From Phycisphaerales bacterium (GTDB lineage Bacteria; Planctomycetota; Phycisphaerae; Phycisphaerales; UBA1924): a DNA stretch of 64,000 nt. A program made the translations under genes and the position numbers. The DNA is taken from contig JAJDDD010000020.1 in assembly GCA_029260495.1 (NCBI GenBank), forward strand, positions 345,317 through 409,316, written 5' to 3'. Positions 46,757 to 55,153 of this stretch are shown piece by piece. How positions within the stretch are numbered: the first letter of the stretch is position 1; the number at the start of each line of letters is the position of its first letter. The notes beneath the pieces are model-generated. The model was not told the origin of the DNA, searched no databases, and worked only from the letters and a program-made list of their open reading frames with translations.

Positions 46757-47620
46757 TCAGCCGTCGTCATCCTCGCTCGCGCCCGAGGCTTCTCCGGCGT
46801 CCGCATCGCCCGCCGAACCCGCCGGAAGCAAATCAGCCTCCGGGTGCGACAGCGTCATCCCCATACCGCTAATCCAGTTCAAACCAGGCCCATCGGGCAA
46901 CATCGGCACACCCACACCCGTCGGGAGTTGAAGCACCGCGTCCATCAGAATCACCTGCTGCTGATCCAGCGCATCCGTATCCGCCAAAATCCAAAGCGTC
47001 GCCGCGCCATTGCCAAACTCCATCGCCACCGGAATCGGCGCCGGCCCGCCGGGTCCACTGTTGTAAGTAGATCCACCCTGACCCTGCATACCCTGGAATG
47101 TTTCAGCGAACTGCTCAATCATCCGTCCGATGCCAGTTGGCGCCTCAACAAACCCGCCAAGTTCGCGATCCATACGCTCAGCGAAGAGCGCGATCCGCTC
47201 ATCAGTGATCGCATCATTGGCGTCCTGCGTGAAATACGCGCGCACGCCTTCAATATCACCCTGCTCCATCGCCAGGACAATGCCCTCGCCAACGGGCACC
47301 ATATTCTTCGTGTAGTACGTCTTCGCCTGCAGGAAGCCGACGACGACGGCGGTCCAAAGCGCCGTCGTCGCGATGCCCAGAATAATCCCCGCGATCGCAG
47401 CCGGCTTCCCCGTCACTCGCCCGTGCGACTTCCCAATAAACGCCAGCGACATCGCCCCGAGAATCACACCGAGCACACCAGTCAAAGGCACACAGCAAAA
47501 CGGAATTGAACACAGCAGACTCAAAATGGCTGACACGCTCGTGCGCGCCGGCCGATCGTCATACTGCTCCATCACATCGGGATCAAAGGACGCGCCTGCT
47601 TCATACGGGTTCTGGCTCAT
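46757..47620 (-). CDS. DUF4190-like membrane protein
   Basis: A proline-rich N-terminus is followed by two helices, 'AILSLLCSIPFCCVPLTGVL' and 'AAIAGIILGIATTALWTAVV', with 'LAFIGKSHGRVTGKPAAIAG' between them, as in DUF4190 membrane anchors. The remaining 180 residues form a soluble domain probably outside the cytoplasm: 'GEGIVLAMEQGDIEGVRAYF' looks like a lumazine/NTF2-type helper fold, but I cannot be sure. The tail is very acidic. Function unknown. Confidence 0.7.
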   Translation of the reverse strand: MSQNPYEAGASFDPDVMEQYDDRPARTSVSAILSLLCSIPFCCVPLTGVLGVILGAMSLAFIGKSHGRVTGKPAAIAGIILGIATTALWTAVVVGFLQAKTYYTKNMVPVGEGIVLAMEQGDIEGVRAYFTQDANDAITDERIALFAERMDRELGGFVEAPTGIGRMIEQFAETFQGMQGQGGSTYNSGPGGPAPIPVAMEFGNGAATLWILADTDALDQQQVILMDAVLQLPTGVGVPMLPDGPGLNWISGMGMTLSHPEADLLPAGSAGDADAGEASGASEDDDG

Positions 47621-47982
47621 AGATGCTCAACCTATCGCGGGTGGCCGCCCGCCGCCACGGCGTTCGCAGCGTGCTTTCCAGCGGCTCGTGTCAATCTTCT
47701 TGGGATCGGCTCACCCTGCCTTCCAGCATCACTGCCCCTTGCAAAGTCCATCAGCCGCGATTTGACCCGCCGGCAACCGCTGACCGCAAGATCGGTATCA
47801 TCTGGGACGTCGCCCGTTTTGGGCCCAGGGCTGCCCTGCGCTTGGAAAAAGGAAGCCCCAGCCCGTCGCCCGCCACGCGCCGGGGGCTCAATCAACGAGT
47901 GGCTTCCGAAATCGGATCGCTCTGGCGCGCCAAGGCCACCTGAACCAACCATTTTCTGAACCAAACACTTGTGAGGATGAAC
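47621..47982. other. Divergent intergenic region before the M16 protease
   Basis: About 360 bases separate a minus-strand membrane protein from the plus-strand protease. Short open frames on both strands show no family features. I found no terminator that would make sense here and no recognisable RNA element. Confidence 0.45.
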
Positions 47983-50823
47983 ATGAAACTGAGAACACCG
48001 CACACTCTAACCCTGCTGGCGGTGTCGCTCGCAGCCGCCATCCCCGCGATCTTCGCGCCCGAGGCCGCCCGCGCCGATGACGACCTCCAAATGCTCCCAA
48101 CGCATCCCGGCGTCACCTCCGGCGTCCTTGACAACGGCCTGCGCTATCTCATCAAATCCCACGCCAACCCCCCGGGCCGTGTAGCGCTCCGCCTCCACGT
48201 CTCCTCTGGTTCACTCAACGAAACCGACGAACAGCAGGGCATCGCCCACTACCTCGAACACATGGCCTTCAACGGCTCTGAAAACTTCCCCCCCGGCGAA
48301 CTCGTCCCCTACTTCGAGTCCATCGGCCTCACCTTCGGTCGGCATCAAAACGCCTTCACCAGCTTCGAGCAAACCGTCTACATGCTCGATCTTCCCGATA
48401 CCGAAGACAACACAATCACCAAAGGGTTGACCTTCTTCACCGATGTGCTCGGCGGATTGCTGCTCATGCCGGAAGAAATCGACAAGGAGCGCCAGGTCGT
48501 CCTCGAAGAATGGCGCCGCGGCCTCGGCCCGGAGATGCGCATCCTCAAGCAAATGCTCCCGCGCATCCTGCCTGACTCACTCGTCGCTGAGCGCCTCCCG
48601 ATCGGCACCGAAGAAACGCTCCTCGCCATGAATCACAAGAACTTCGAGGACTACTACAACAAGTGGTATACAACAGGAAACGCAACACTTATTGTCGTCG
48701 GCGACGTTGAACCCCAGCAGATGATTCCTCTCATCGAAAACACCTTCGGCGCCATGGACGCCGGCGCCCGGCCTCAGGATCAAGACCCCGGCGTGCGCAT
48801 CTATGACGAAACATTCGCCATCGTCCTCACCGATGACGAACTCACACGCGCTGAGGTCGGCCTGCTGAATATCACCAAGCCGGCTCCCCCGTCGCTCACC
48901 GTCGGGCAGCTTCGCGAAGACCTCATCAACCAGATCGCCTCATTCGCATTCAATCGCCGCCTGCAGAAGAAAGTCTCCGCCGGCGATGTCTCCTTCCGCA
49001 CTGGACAAGCCTTCGCCCAGGATCTCTTCGGCGCCATGCGCTTCGCCCAGGCAAACGCGACCGGCGAACCCAAGGATTGGCAGAAAATGCTCTTCGAACT
49101 CGCCGCCGAGGTCGAGCGGGCTCGCCAATTCGGCTTCACCGAGCGCGAGATTGAAGACGTGCGCCAGCAACTGCTCGCACAGTTCAAGCAGCTTTCAACC
49201 ATCGAGAACACCTTCCCCGGACAGTCGTACGCGATGGTCATGCTCCAGGCGGTCAATCAGGATGAGCCCGTCATGAGCTTTTCCCAGCAATATGAGCTGA
49301 TGGAGAAGCTCCTCCCGGAAATCACCCCCGAGCACGTCTCTGCGAGTTTCGCAGACACATTCAAGCCCGAGTCTGCTGCGTTCATTCTCGAACTTCCAAC
49401 TGGGGAAAATGTCCCGACGGATAATGAACTGTTGAAGGTCGGCAAGCAGGCGGTGAGTGTGAAAGTGCTCGCTGAAGCGGATGAAGATCGCCCCGAGACA
49501 ATCCTCGACGCCAAGCCAGACGCAGGCGCCGTCGCCGAACTCGCCATGCACCCGCGCACCGAGACCATGAGCGCCTGGCTCGAAAACGGCGTCCGCACCC
49601 ACTACAAGTTCATGGACTACCGCGAGAATCAGGCAAGCGTCACCATCACGCTCGCCGGCGGCCGGATTCAGGAAACCGCCGCGACCCGCGGACTCACGCA
49701 AGCTGCCGTGCGGCCCTTCTCAAGACCCGCCGCCCAGTCCCGCAATAGCAATCAGCTTCGTGATCTTCTGATCGGCAAGAATGTCTCCGTCGGCGGTTTC
49801 GCTGGAAATGACACCGTCAGTCTCACCGTCTCCGGCGCCCCCGAAGACCTTGAAGCTGGAATGCAGGTTGCGCATCTCCTGCTCACCGAACCCGTCATCG
49901 AGGAAGCTGCCTTCGAGCAGTGGAAACAGTCAACCATCGACGGCATCCACACGCGCAAGCAACAGCCCCAGGCCAAGATGGGCGAAGTCCTCCCCGATGT
50001 CCTCTATCCCCAAAACGAAGTCCGCACACGCCCACTTGAAGAGGACGAAGTCCGCGCCCTCTCACGCGAACGCGCCCAGCGCTGGCTCGAGGAAATCGTC
50101 CACTCCGCCCCCATCGAAGTCGCTGTGGTCGGCGACATCGATCGGGATCAAGCGATGGAGCTTGTCACCCGCTACATCGGCTCGCTTCCCAACCGCAGCC
50201 GAATGACCTCCACAACCTTCGAGGAGCTGCGCTACATCTCCAAGCCCGACGGCCCCTTCGTCCGCGAAGTTGTCATCGACACCCAAACCCCGCAAGCCGT
50301 CGTCTTCGAGGGCTTCTTCAATACGGACGCCCGCAATGTTCGCGACTCCCGCCTCATGCGCATGGCCTCCGACATCCTCTCGACTCGAATGATCAAACGC
50401 ATCCGCGAAGACGAGCAACTCGTCTACTCCATCCGCGCTTTTAGTCAGCCGGCCCAGACGTATAAGGGCTATGGCATCTTCGGCGCGATCTCACCCACGG
50501 AGCCTTCCAAGGCGGCGAAGCTCTCGCAGGTGATCCAGGAGATGCTGGGCTACTTCTCCGCCCAGGGCCCGACGGCTGAAGAGGTCGGCGTCGCGAAGGG
50601 GCAGGTCGCCAATGTGCTTGATGAAACCATGAAGGAGCCGAGCTTCTGGACGAGCCAGCTCTCTGACATGACCTACCGCGGAACCAAGCTGGATGACGTC
50701 GCTGACGCCCCGGCGCAGTTCCAGTCCTTCACACGCGACGAAGTGCAAGAGACTTTCAATGAGTATTACGACCCGGAGCAGCACATCAGCGTGACGGTGA
50801 TGCCCTCGAGCTCCGAAGAGTAA
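47983..50823 (+). CDS. Exported M16 family zinc protease, two-domain
   Basis: After a signal peptide ending near 'EAARA' comes an M16 peptidase. The inverted zinc motif HxxEH is in 'GIAHYLEHMAFNGSENFP' (about 88-92) and the third ligand Glu lies in 'EEIDKERQVVLEEWRRG'. A second, inactive M16 half covers about 520-930 with the usual 'EDEQLVYSIRAFS' block. The 946-residue length and architecture match PqqL/pitrilysin-like exported proteases. I use the ATG at 47983 because GTGAGGA lies at good distance. A strong terminator follows the stop. Confidence 0.92.
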   Translation: MKLRTPHTLTLLAVSLAAAIPAIFAPEAARADDDLQMLPTHPGVTSGVLDNGLRYLIKSHANPPGRVALRLHVSSGSLNETDEQQGIAHYLEHMAFNGSENFPPGELVPYFESIGLTFGRHQNAFTSFEQTVYMLDLPDTEDNTITKGLTFFTDVLGGLLLMPEEIDKERQVVLEEWRRGLGPEMRILKQMLPRILPDSLVAERLPIGTEETLLAMNHKNFEDYYNKWYTTGNATLIVVGDVEPQQMIPLIENTFGAMDAGARPQDQDPGVRIYDETFAIVLTDDELTRAEVGLLNITKPAPPSLTVGQLREDLINQIASFAFNRRLQKKVSAGDVSFRTGQAFAQDLFGAMRFAQANATGEPKDWQKMLFELAAEVERARQFGFTEREIEDVRQQLLAQFKQLSTIENTFPGQSYAMVMLQAVNQDEPVMSFSQQYELMEKLLPEITPEHVSASFADTFKPESAAFILELPTGENVPTDNELLKVGKQAVSVKVLAEADEDRPETILDAKPDAGAVAELAMHPRTETMSAWLENGVRTHYKFMDYRENQASVTITLAGGRIQETAATRGLTQAAVRPFSRPAAQSRNSNQLRDLLIGKNVSVGGFAGNDTVSLTVSGAPEDLEAGMQVAHLLLTEPVIEEAAFEQWKQSTIDGIHTRKQQPQAKMGEVLPDVLYPQNEVRTRPLEEDEVRALSRERAQRWLEEIVHSAPIEVAVVGDIDRDQAMELVTRYIGSLPNRSRMTSTTFEELRYISKPDGPFVREVVIDTQTPQAVVFEGFFNTDARNVRDSRLMRMASDILSTRMIKRIREDEQLVYSIRAFSQPAQTYKGYGIFGAISPTEPSKAAKLSQVIQEMLGYFSAQGPTAEEVGVAKGQVANVLDETMKEPSFWTSQLSDMTYRGTKLDDVADAPAQFQSFTRDEVQETFNEYYDPEQHISVTVMPSSSEE

Positions 50824-50859
50824 ATCCACTCGTTTTCCACAAGCGCCACACCAGTTGGC

Positions 50860-50952
50860 GTGCGCACGAACATGAACCCAGGGAGTGATCCCTGGGTTTT
50901 TTGTGCGCACCACAACGTCTTCTGTGCGCACAGAAATCGCAGAACTGCGCAC
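50860..50952. repeat. Four copies of a (G)TGCGCAC palindrome
   Basis: GTGCGCAC occurs at 50860, 50903 and 50924, and CTGCGCAC at 50945. The last three are spaced exactly 21 bases apart. The first two flank the terminator hairpin symmetrically and can pair to extend it. Confidence 0.85.
50875..50902 (+). terminator. Rho-independent terminator of the M16 protease gene
   Basis: A perfect 10-bp stem AACCCAGGGA / TCCCTGGGTT with a GTGA loop leads into a T run ending at 50902. It lies 52 bases after the stop codon and ahead of the convergent pilin-like gene. Confidence 0.92.
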
Positions 50953-50979
50953 GAACAGGGCGAATCTGACGTTGCGATT

Positions 50980-51507
50980 TCAATCAAGAATGACGGAGTA
51001 ATACCGTTCGGCTGCGAGCCGGCGGAAGGAGCCGTTGGTGAGATCGCCGTCATCGAGGATCAGATCGACCTCGGTCATGTAGGCGTCGTCCTGTGTGACG
51101 CCGGTTCCGTCGAAGTGAACGCCGATCGCGTAGGTGACGGTGGAGTCGTTGACTTCCATATCCCAAACGCCGCCGATGGGGGTGCCGCCTTCCCAGTCGC
51201 GATCGCTGATGGATGGGGCGAACTCAGGCGGGGCGACGCCGGACCCGGAATCCAGTGGGAGGACGTTGTTGCGCATCCAGTAGATTTCGCCGATTTCGAC
51301 GAAGGAGTTGAGCGAGGTGGCGAAGGCGGTGCGGGCGGCTTCCTGGCTGGCGCTTGAGAACTGCGGGACGACGATCGCAGCGAGAATCCCGAGAATCGTC
51401 ACCACGATGAGAATTTCAACCAGCGTGAAGGCTGGGCGGATTTTTCGCATCACGAATGTAGCGGCAGCGGATCGCGTTTCCTGTTGAGAGGTTGTCAGAT
51501 GGAGCAT
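50980..51507 (-). CDS. Type IV pilin/pseudopilin-like protein
   Basis: The N-terminal methylation motif 'FTLVEILIVVTILGILAAIV' with Glu at +5 marks a type IV pilin or type II secretion pseudopilin. The residue before the cut is Ala ('IRPA|FTLVE') instead of the usual Gly. The ATG at 51507 has GGAGAAG upstream and gives a long leader of about 38 residues; a later ATG at 51450 would give a normal short leader but has no ribosome site. The short pilin body (about 135 residues) is of the small planctomycete kind. A paralogue with the same helix begins at 63867. Confidence 0.85.
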   Translation of the reverse strand: MLHLTTSQQETRSAAATFVMRKIRPAFTLVEILIVVTILGILAAIVVPQFSSASQEAARTAFATSLNSFVEIGEIYWMRNNVLPLDSGSGVAPPEFAPSISDRDWEGGTPIGGVWDMEVNDSTVTYAIGVHFDGTGVTQDDAYMTEVDLILDDGDLTNGSFRRLAAERYYSVILD

Positions 51508-51695
51508 GTGCGCTTCTCCGAACCGGCGACCCCCCACGCGGGACGCCAACTGGGTTCATCGACCCGCTGACGGCGTGTGGTGATCGAATTAAATCATCGG
51601 AGTCCGGAAACGCCTGCACGAACAGCGCAGGCCGCGATGGCGCACTGGTCTACCTTCCCCAGCGCACCGGCGCGGCCGTCATGGTTTGTGTTTTT

Positions 51696-52178
51696 TTATC
51701 GGCGGGCGGAGGTCTCGAGCCAATCGAGCAGATCACCGGCGCTGTGGACGCCGAAAGTCTCAGCGACGATCGCGTCGCCACGAATGACATAGAGAGCGGG
51801 TATGCCTCTGACGCCGAGGCGTTGGGCGTCGTCGGGGCGTTTGTCAACATCGATGTACACGGTTTCAGCATTTTCAGCTGCCCAACTCACGACGCGCTGG
51901 TCGCTCAGGGCGCCGCGTTTGAGCGCCTGGCAAGGGCCGCACCAATCTGCGGTGGCGAGGGCGAAGACGACCTTGTCTGATTCTGCGGCGCGATTCTGAG
52001 CTTGCTCAAGGGTGACGGCCGGGTTGAACATGGAGGGTGTGTCAGCGTGACGGTTCATTCTGAGCTGGACGCCGATCAGAATGAGGACGGCGAGAATGGG
52101 GATCCAGACGCCACCGCCGAGCAGGCGTCCGAAAAAGCTTCTTCCAACTGAACTGGTGTGATCTTCAGACATATCCAT
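51696..52178 (-). CDS. Membrane-anchored thioredoxin-like protein
   Basis: One helix ('GGGVWIPILAVLILIGVQL', residues about 22-40) anchors a thioredoxin domain predicted to face the periplasm. The active site is 'TADWCGPCQALKRGAL' and the cis-Pro loop is 'LGVRGIPALYVIRG', so both redox Cys and the Pro are present. I start at the ATG at 52178. It is upstream of the pilin-like gene on the same strand with a gap of 188 bases, so coupling is uncertain. Confidence 0.85.
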   Translation of the reverse strand: MDMSEDHTSSVGRSFFGRLLGGGVWIPILAVLILIGVQLRMNRHADTPSMFNPAVTLEQAQNRAAESDKVVFALATADWCGPCQALKRGALSDQRVVSWAAENAETVYIDVDKRPDDAQRLGVRGIPALYVIRGDAIVAETFGVHSAGDLLDWLETSARR

Positions 52179-52307
52179 GATTGCTTGTGCTCCGGACTCG
52201 AAGTTGCACTGGGGTCTCTGCTTTGAGATGAAGTACATCGTCGATTGGACAAACCAGCATGGGGTTGTATTTCTTCCGCCCAACTTAATAAGAAGGCGGG
52301 ATGAGGC

Positions 52308-52799
52308 ATGTTATTGGGCGTGGAGGCTGGATATGCAGTCTGGGCAGAGATTGAGCAACCTAAAGCCATGAAGGTGGATCAATCCTGCCTGCATTCTGAG
52401 CCGATTCCCTACGTTATGGACGAACCGGGCGATATTGGATCGTTGATGCAGGCTATGTGCCATGACGAGGAGAGCTCTGACGGGAATCGGCCGCGGGCGG
52501 CGCGGGTTCGCGTTTCGGGGCTTGGGTTTAACAGCGGGCTTGTGGTCGATCTCTCTGTGACGGGCGCGAAGCTCTGGCTGCGGCGACCGTGGGCGATCGG
52601 CGAGACGCGCGAGCTCACGCTGCAGGGGCACGGGCAGGTGACCGTTGCGGTTCGAGTTGTCTGGAGCCGGCGGATCGGGTTTCTCAAGCATGTGGTTGGT
52701 GTGAGCTTTGACGACGTGACAGTCGAAAAGCGCAAGGATCTTGCGCGGCTGGCAAGGCTGCACTGCGTGACTCAGTCTCAACTGGCTGGCGCCGCCTGA
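52308..52799 (+). CDS. PilZ domain protein (first of two)
   Basis: The c-di-GMP-binding PilZ pattern is visible: a basic 'NRPRAARVRV' in place of RxxxR, then 'GLVVDLSVTGAKLWLRRP' with the D/NxSxxG motif, and 'GVSFDDV' near the end. c-di-GMP binding is likely but the first motif is not perfect. Two starts are possible: the ATG at 52308 with GATGAGG, used here, or one at 52368 with no clear ribosome site. A second PilZ gene follows in the same direction. Confidence 0.75.
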   Translation: MLLGVEAGYAVWAEIEQPKAMKVDQSCLHSEPIPYVMDEPGDIGSLMQAMCHDEESSDGNRPRAARVRVSGLGFNSGLVVDLSVTGAKLWLRRPWAIGETRELTLQGHGQVTVAVRVVWSRRIGFLKHVVGVSFDDVTVEKRKDLARLARLHCVTQSQLAGAA

Positions 52800-52924
52800 A
52801 CCTGCGGCATATTCGGCAGAACCGGAACACCCGCGCCAGAGCGGGGCAGAGGAAGCAACGCATTGGATGGAAGATTGCCACAATCCTGCATTGCTTGCGT
52901 GATACGACCGATGGAGAAGACGTT

Positions 52925-53431
52925 ATGTCACTTCGAGACCTGATGCCGATTCTTCGCCTGGGTGAGATGGAACCCGAGCACCGCCGGAAATCCGGACGTT
53001 TTCACACGCACGGACTGCGCTGCACGCATGGGAAGATCTCTGATGTCTCATCGGATGGCGCTCGCATTGCTTCGCGCAAGAAGTGGCGCGAAGGTGAGGA
53101 GAAGCTGGTTTCGATCAGTGGATCACATCTGAGCGTGACGGTGACGGCGCGGTGCATCTGGGTGCGCAAAGACGGATTCATGCGATGGATCGCTGGAGTG
53201 GAGTTTGTTGATCGATCCAGCGAACAGTCGGCGGCGATTCGTGAGCTGGCGCGGGCGTATGCATGGGGGCCGGAGAAGGACGGGGCGTTTGGCATGGGCA
53301 ATGTCCTGAAGGGCGACGGCGTTCCTACGCTCAATGACGTCAAGGTGAAGCGCGGAGATCCGGGCATTACAAAGGCGTCATCGAAGCCTAAGAATGCTTC
53401 TGAAGATGCGCCCGATGAGAAGGCGGCGTGA
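52925..53431 (+). CDS. PilZ domain protein (second of two)
   Basis: This PilZ protein has both canonical binding motifs: RxxxR in 'HRRKSGRF' (about 21) and DxSxxG in 'ISDVSSDGARIAS' (about 41), so c-di-GMP binding is expected. About 50 hydrophilic residues follow the domain. The ATG at 52925 comes after GGAGAAG. It is separated from the first PilZ gene by 125 bases. Both are close to a pilin-like gene, which fits a motility or surface role, though that link is inference. Confidence 0.8.
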   Translation: MSLRDLMPILRLGEMEPEHRRKSGRFHTHGLRCTHGKISDVSSDGARIASRKKWREGEEKLVSISGSHLSVTVTARCIWVRKDGFMRWIAGVEFVDRSSEQSAAIRELARAYAWGPEKDGAFGMGNVLKGDGVPTLNDVKVKRGDPGITKASSKPKNASEDAPDEKAA

Positions 53432-53455
53432 AGCTTCTCTGCTGGCGACTGCGAA

Positions 53456-53944
53456 TCATTCGCTCGTTCGCCTTGTGAAAAATATCCAATCGGTTGGGAC
53501 GGGTTCGATGTTGCGCTCTTTCAGGAGCGGGTTGATGTCGGAAGCGATCTGGCCGCGATGGTAGCTGCCGTGCAGGGCGAGTTGGGTGAACACCTCGGCC
53601 AGCTGGGACGAGTATCCGGGGCCTTCTGTGGCGCGATACTCGATGACGCGTGACATATCCTCTTCGCGCAGGCCTTCAAGATACTCCTGCAGAGCAGCGC
53701 CGATTTTTTCAATGCGATCGCGGAGTTCCTCCATGTCCCAGATGGGGAAGAAGCCGTCGGGGCGCTCGTAGGCGTCATCGAAGCGGGAGAGCCAGAACTG
53801 CTGCGCTGCGGCGATGTGCCCGAGTCGTGCGCGAGTTTTTTCAGGGACATCCTCATCGAGCGCTGCGAGCGCGTCGTAAACGAGCGAGTTTGCCCATCGG
53901 TCGTAGTCGAAGAGGCGGACGATGTGATCGAGCAAGTCAGACAT
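53456..53944 (-). CDS. DinB-like metal-binding protein
   Basis: The 162-residue four-helix protein matches the DinB/YfiT family. 'FDYDRWANSLVYDALAAL' opens it, a first metal His is in 'RLGHIAAAQQFWL', and the His pair near the end is in 'LALHGSYHRGQIASD'. Members include thiol-dependent transferases using mycothiol or bacillithiol; planctomycetes are not known to make these, so the cosubstrate is open. Start is the ATG at 53944 with GGAGCAG upstream. It follows the Mrp gene by 46 bases. Confidence 0.88.
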   Translation of the reverse strand: MSDLLDHIVRLFDYDRWANSLVYDALAALDEDVPEKTRARLGHIAAAQQFWLSRFDDAYERPDGFFPIWDMEELRDRIEKIGAALQEYLEGLREEDMSRVIEYRATEGPGYSSQLAEVFTQLALHGSYHRGQIASDINPLLKERNIEPVPTDWIFFTRRTSE

Positions 53945-53990
53945 TTGTTGCTGCTCCAGTGCGCAGAGCTGTGCGGCGGCGCTGCGACAT

Positions 53991-55145
53991 TCAGGTGACT
54001 GAGAGCGTGGGCGTTCGCTGGGCTTTGCGCATTGAGACGATGTCCACTTGTTTTTGGAACTGATCTGCGAGCGTTTCCAGCTCCTGGCGGAGGCTTGCAT
54101 TGCCTTCAAAGTTTGCGGTGGGATTTCCGGCGTCGGAGTTGGCGCGGAGCTCCATGTGAATGGGCAGGGCGCCGAGATAGGGGAGCCCGTAGCGCTGGGC
54201 CATTCGTTCGGCGCCTCCGCGGCCGAAGATGTCGTATTCTTTGCCGTCGTCAGCGACGAAGTGGCTCATGTTTTCGACAACACCTGCGATTTCGATGCCG
54301 AGCTGCTGGAACATGCGCACGGCGCGGATGGCGTCATCCTGGGCTACTTTTTGTGGGGTGCAGACGATGACGGCGCCGTCGAGACTGACGAGCTGAGACA
54401 TGGTGAGCGAGATATCGCCGGTGCCTGGGGGAAGGTCGATGATGAGATAGTCGAGTTCGCCCCATTGGGTTTGTTTGGTGAGTTGTGTGAAGGCGCCGTG
54501 GGCCATGGGTCCGCGCCAGATGAGAGGTTTTTCGGGATCGACGAGTTTGCCGATGGTCATGGCGCGGATGCCGTGAACGATGAACGGATCGAGCATGTTG
54601 TGTTCTGACATGCTGACCTTCAGGGAGTCAAGGCCGAGAAGAGTTGGGAGGCTGGGGCCGTAGATATCGCCATCGAGAAGGCCGACGGCGAGGCCCTGGC
54701 GGGCGAGCCCGACGGCGAGGTTGAGGGAGACGGTGGACTTTCCGACGCCGCCTTTGCCGGAGCCGACGGCGACGATGCGCTTGACGCCGGGAAGCTTGCT
54801 GGCGTTTGCCTGGGATTTTTGTGGGGGAGGAGATTGGGCGGTTGATTGCGCGTCGTTGATTTTTGCTGCTTCGATTTGCGCGCCTGAGTCATCGACAAAC
54901 TGAATGTCGAAGGCGTGGATGATGGCGCCAAGGTCTTTGGCGCGATCCTCGATTGCTTCGATGCAGACTTTGCGCAGTGCGTGGCAGGCTTCGGCGCCGC
55001 CGGGGGGGGCGAGAAGTGTGAGGGCGATGTGATCGTCATCGGCAGTAGCGTTTTTGACGAGGCCGAGTGCGACGAGATCGCGCTTGGTGGACGGATCGAC
55101 GATGGTGGAAAGCGCTTCGAGGATGTGTTGTTTTGTGAATGTCAT
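53991..55145 (-). CDS. mrp: Mrp/HCF101-type P-loop ATPase
   Basis: Mrp proteins load Fe-S clusters onto client proteins. An N-terminal MIP18/DUF59 domain (about 1-85) precedes the deviant Walker A 'GSGKGGVGKSTVSLNLA' (about 125-140), then 'DGDIYGPSLPTLLGL' and 'DYLIIDLPPGTGDISLTMSQ'. The cluster-binding CxxC, normally in 'FxCPxCG', is absent: the segment reads 'MSHFVADDGKEYDIFGRGG', as in chloroplast HCF101. The linker is Ser/Ala/Pro-rich. Start is the ATG at 55145. The isc cluster lies 21 kb away. Confidence 0.92.
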   Translation of the reverse strand: MTFTKQHILEALSTIVDPSTKRDLVALGLVKNATADDDHIALTLLAPPGGAEACHALRKVCIEAIEDRAKDLGAIIHAFDIQFVDDSGAQIEAAKINDAQSTAQSPPPQKSQANASKLPGVKRIVAVGSGKGGVGKSTVSLNLAVGLARQGLAVGLLDGDIYGPSLPTLLGLDSLKVSMSEHNMLDPFIVHGIRAMTIGKLVDPEKPLIWRGPMAHGAFTQLTKQTQWGELDYLIIDLPPGTGDISLTMSQLVSLDGAVIVCTPQKVAQDDAIRAVRMFQQLGIEIAGVVENMSHFVADDGKEYDIFGRGGAERMAQRYGLPYLGALPIHMELRANSDAGNPTANFEGNASLRQELETLADQFQKQVDIVSMRKAQRTPTLSVT

Positions 55146-55153
55146 TGTGTGAT

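Noticed and set aside
47842..47893. Minus-strand hairpin followed by a T run before the M16 gene
   Set aside because: The stem halves are short and far apart, and no minus-strand gene ends there.
50860..51357. Plus-strand frame of 165 codons after the M16 terminator
   Set aside because: Antisense to the pilin-like gene, with the terminator inside it and no family features.
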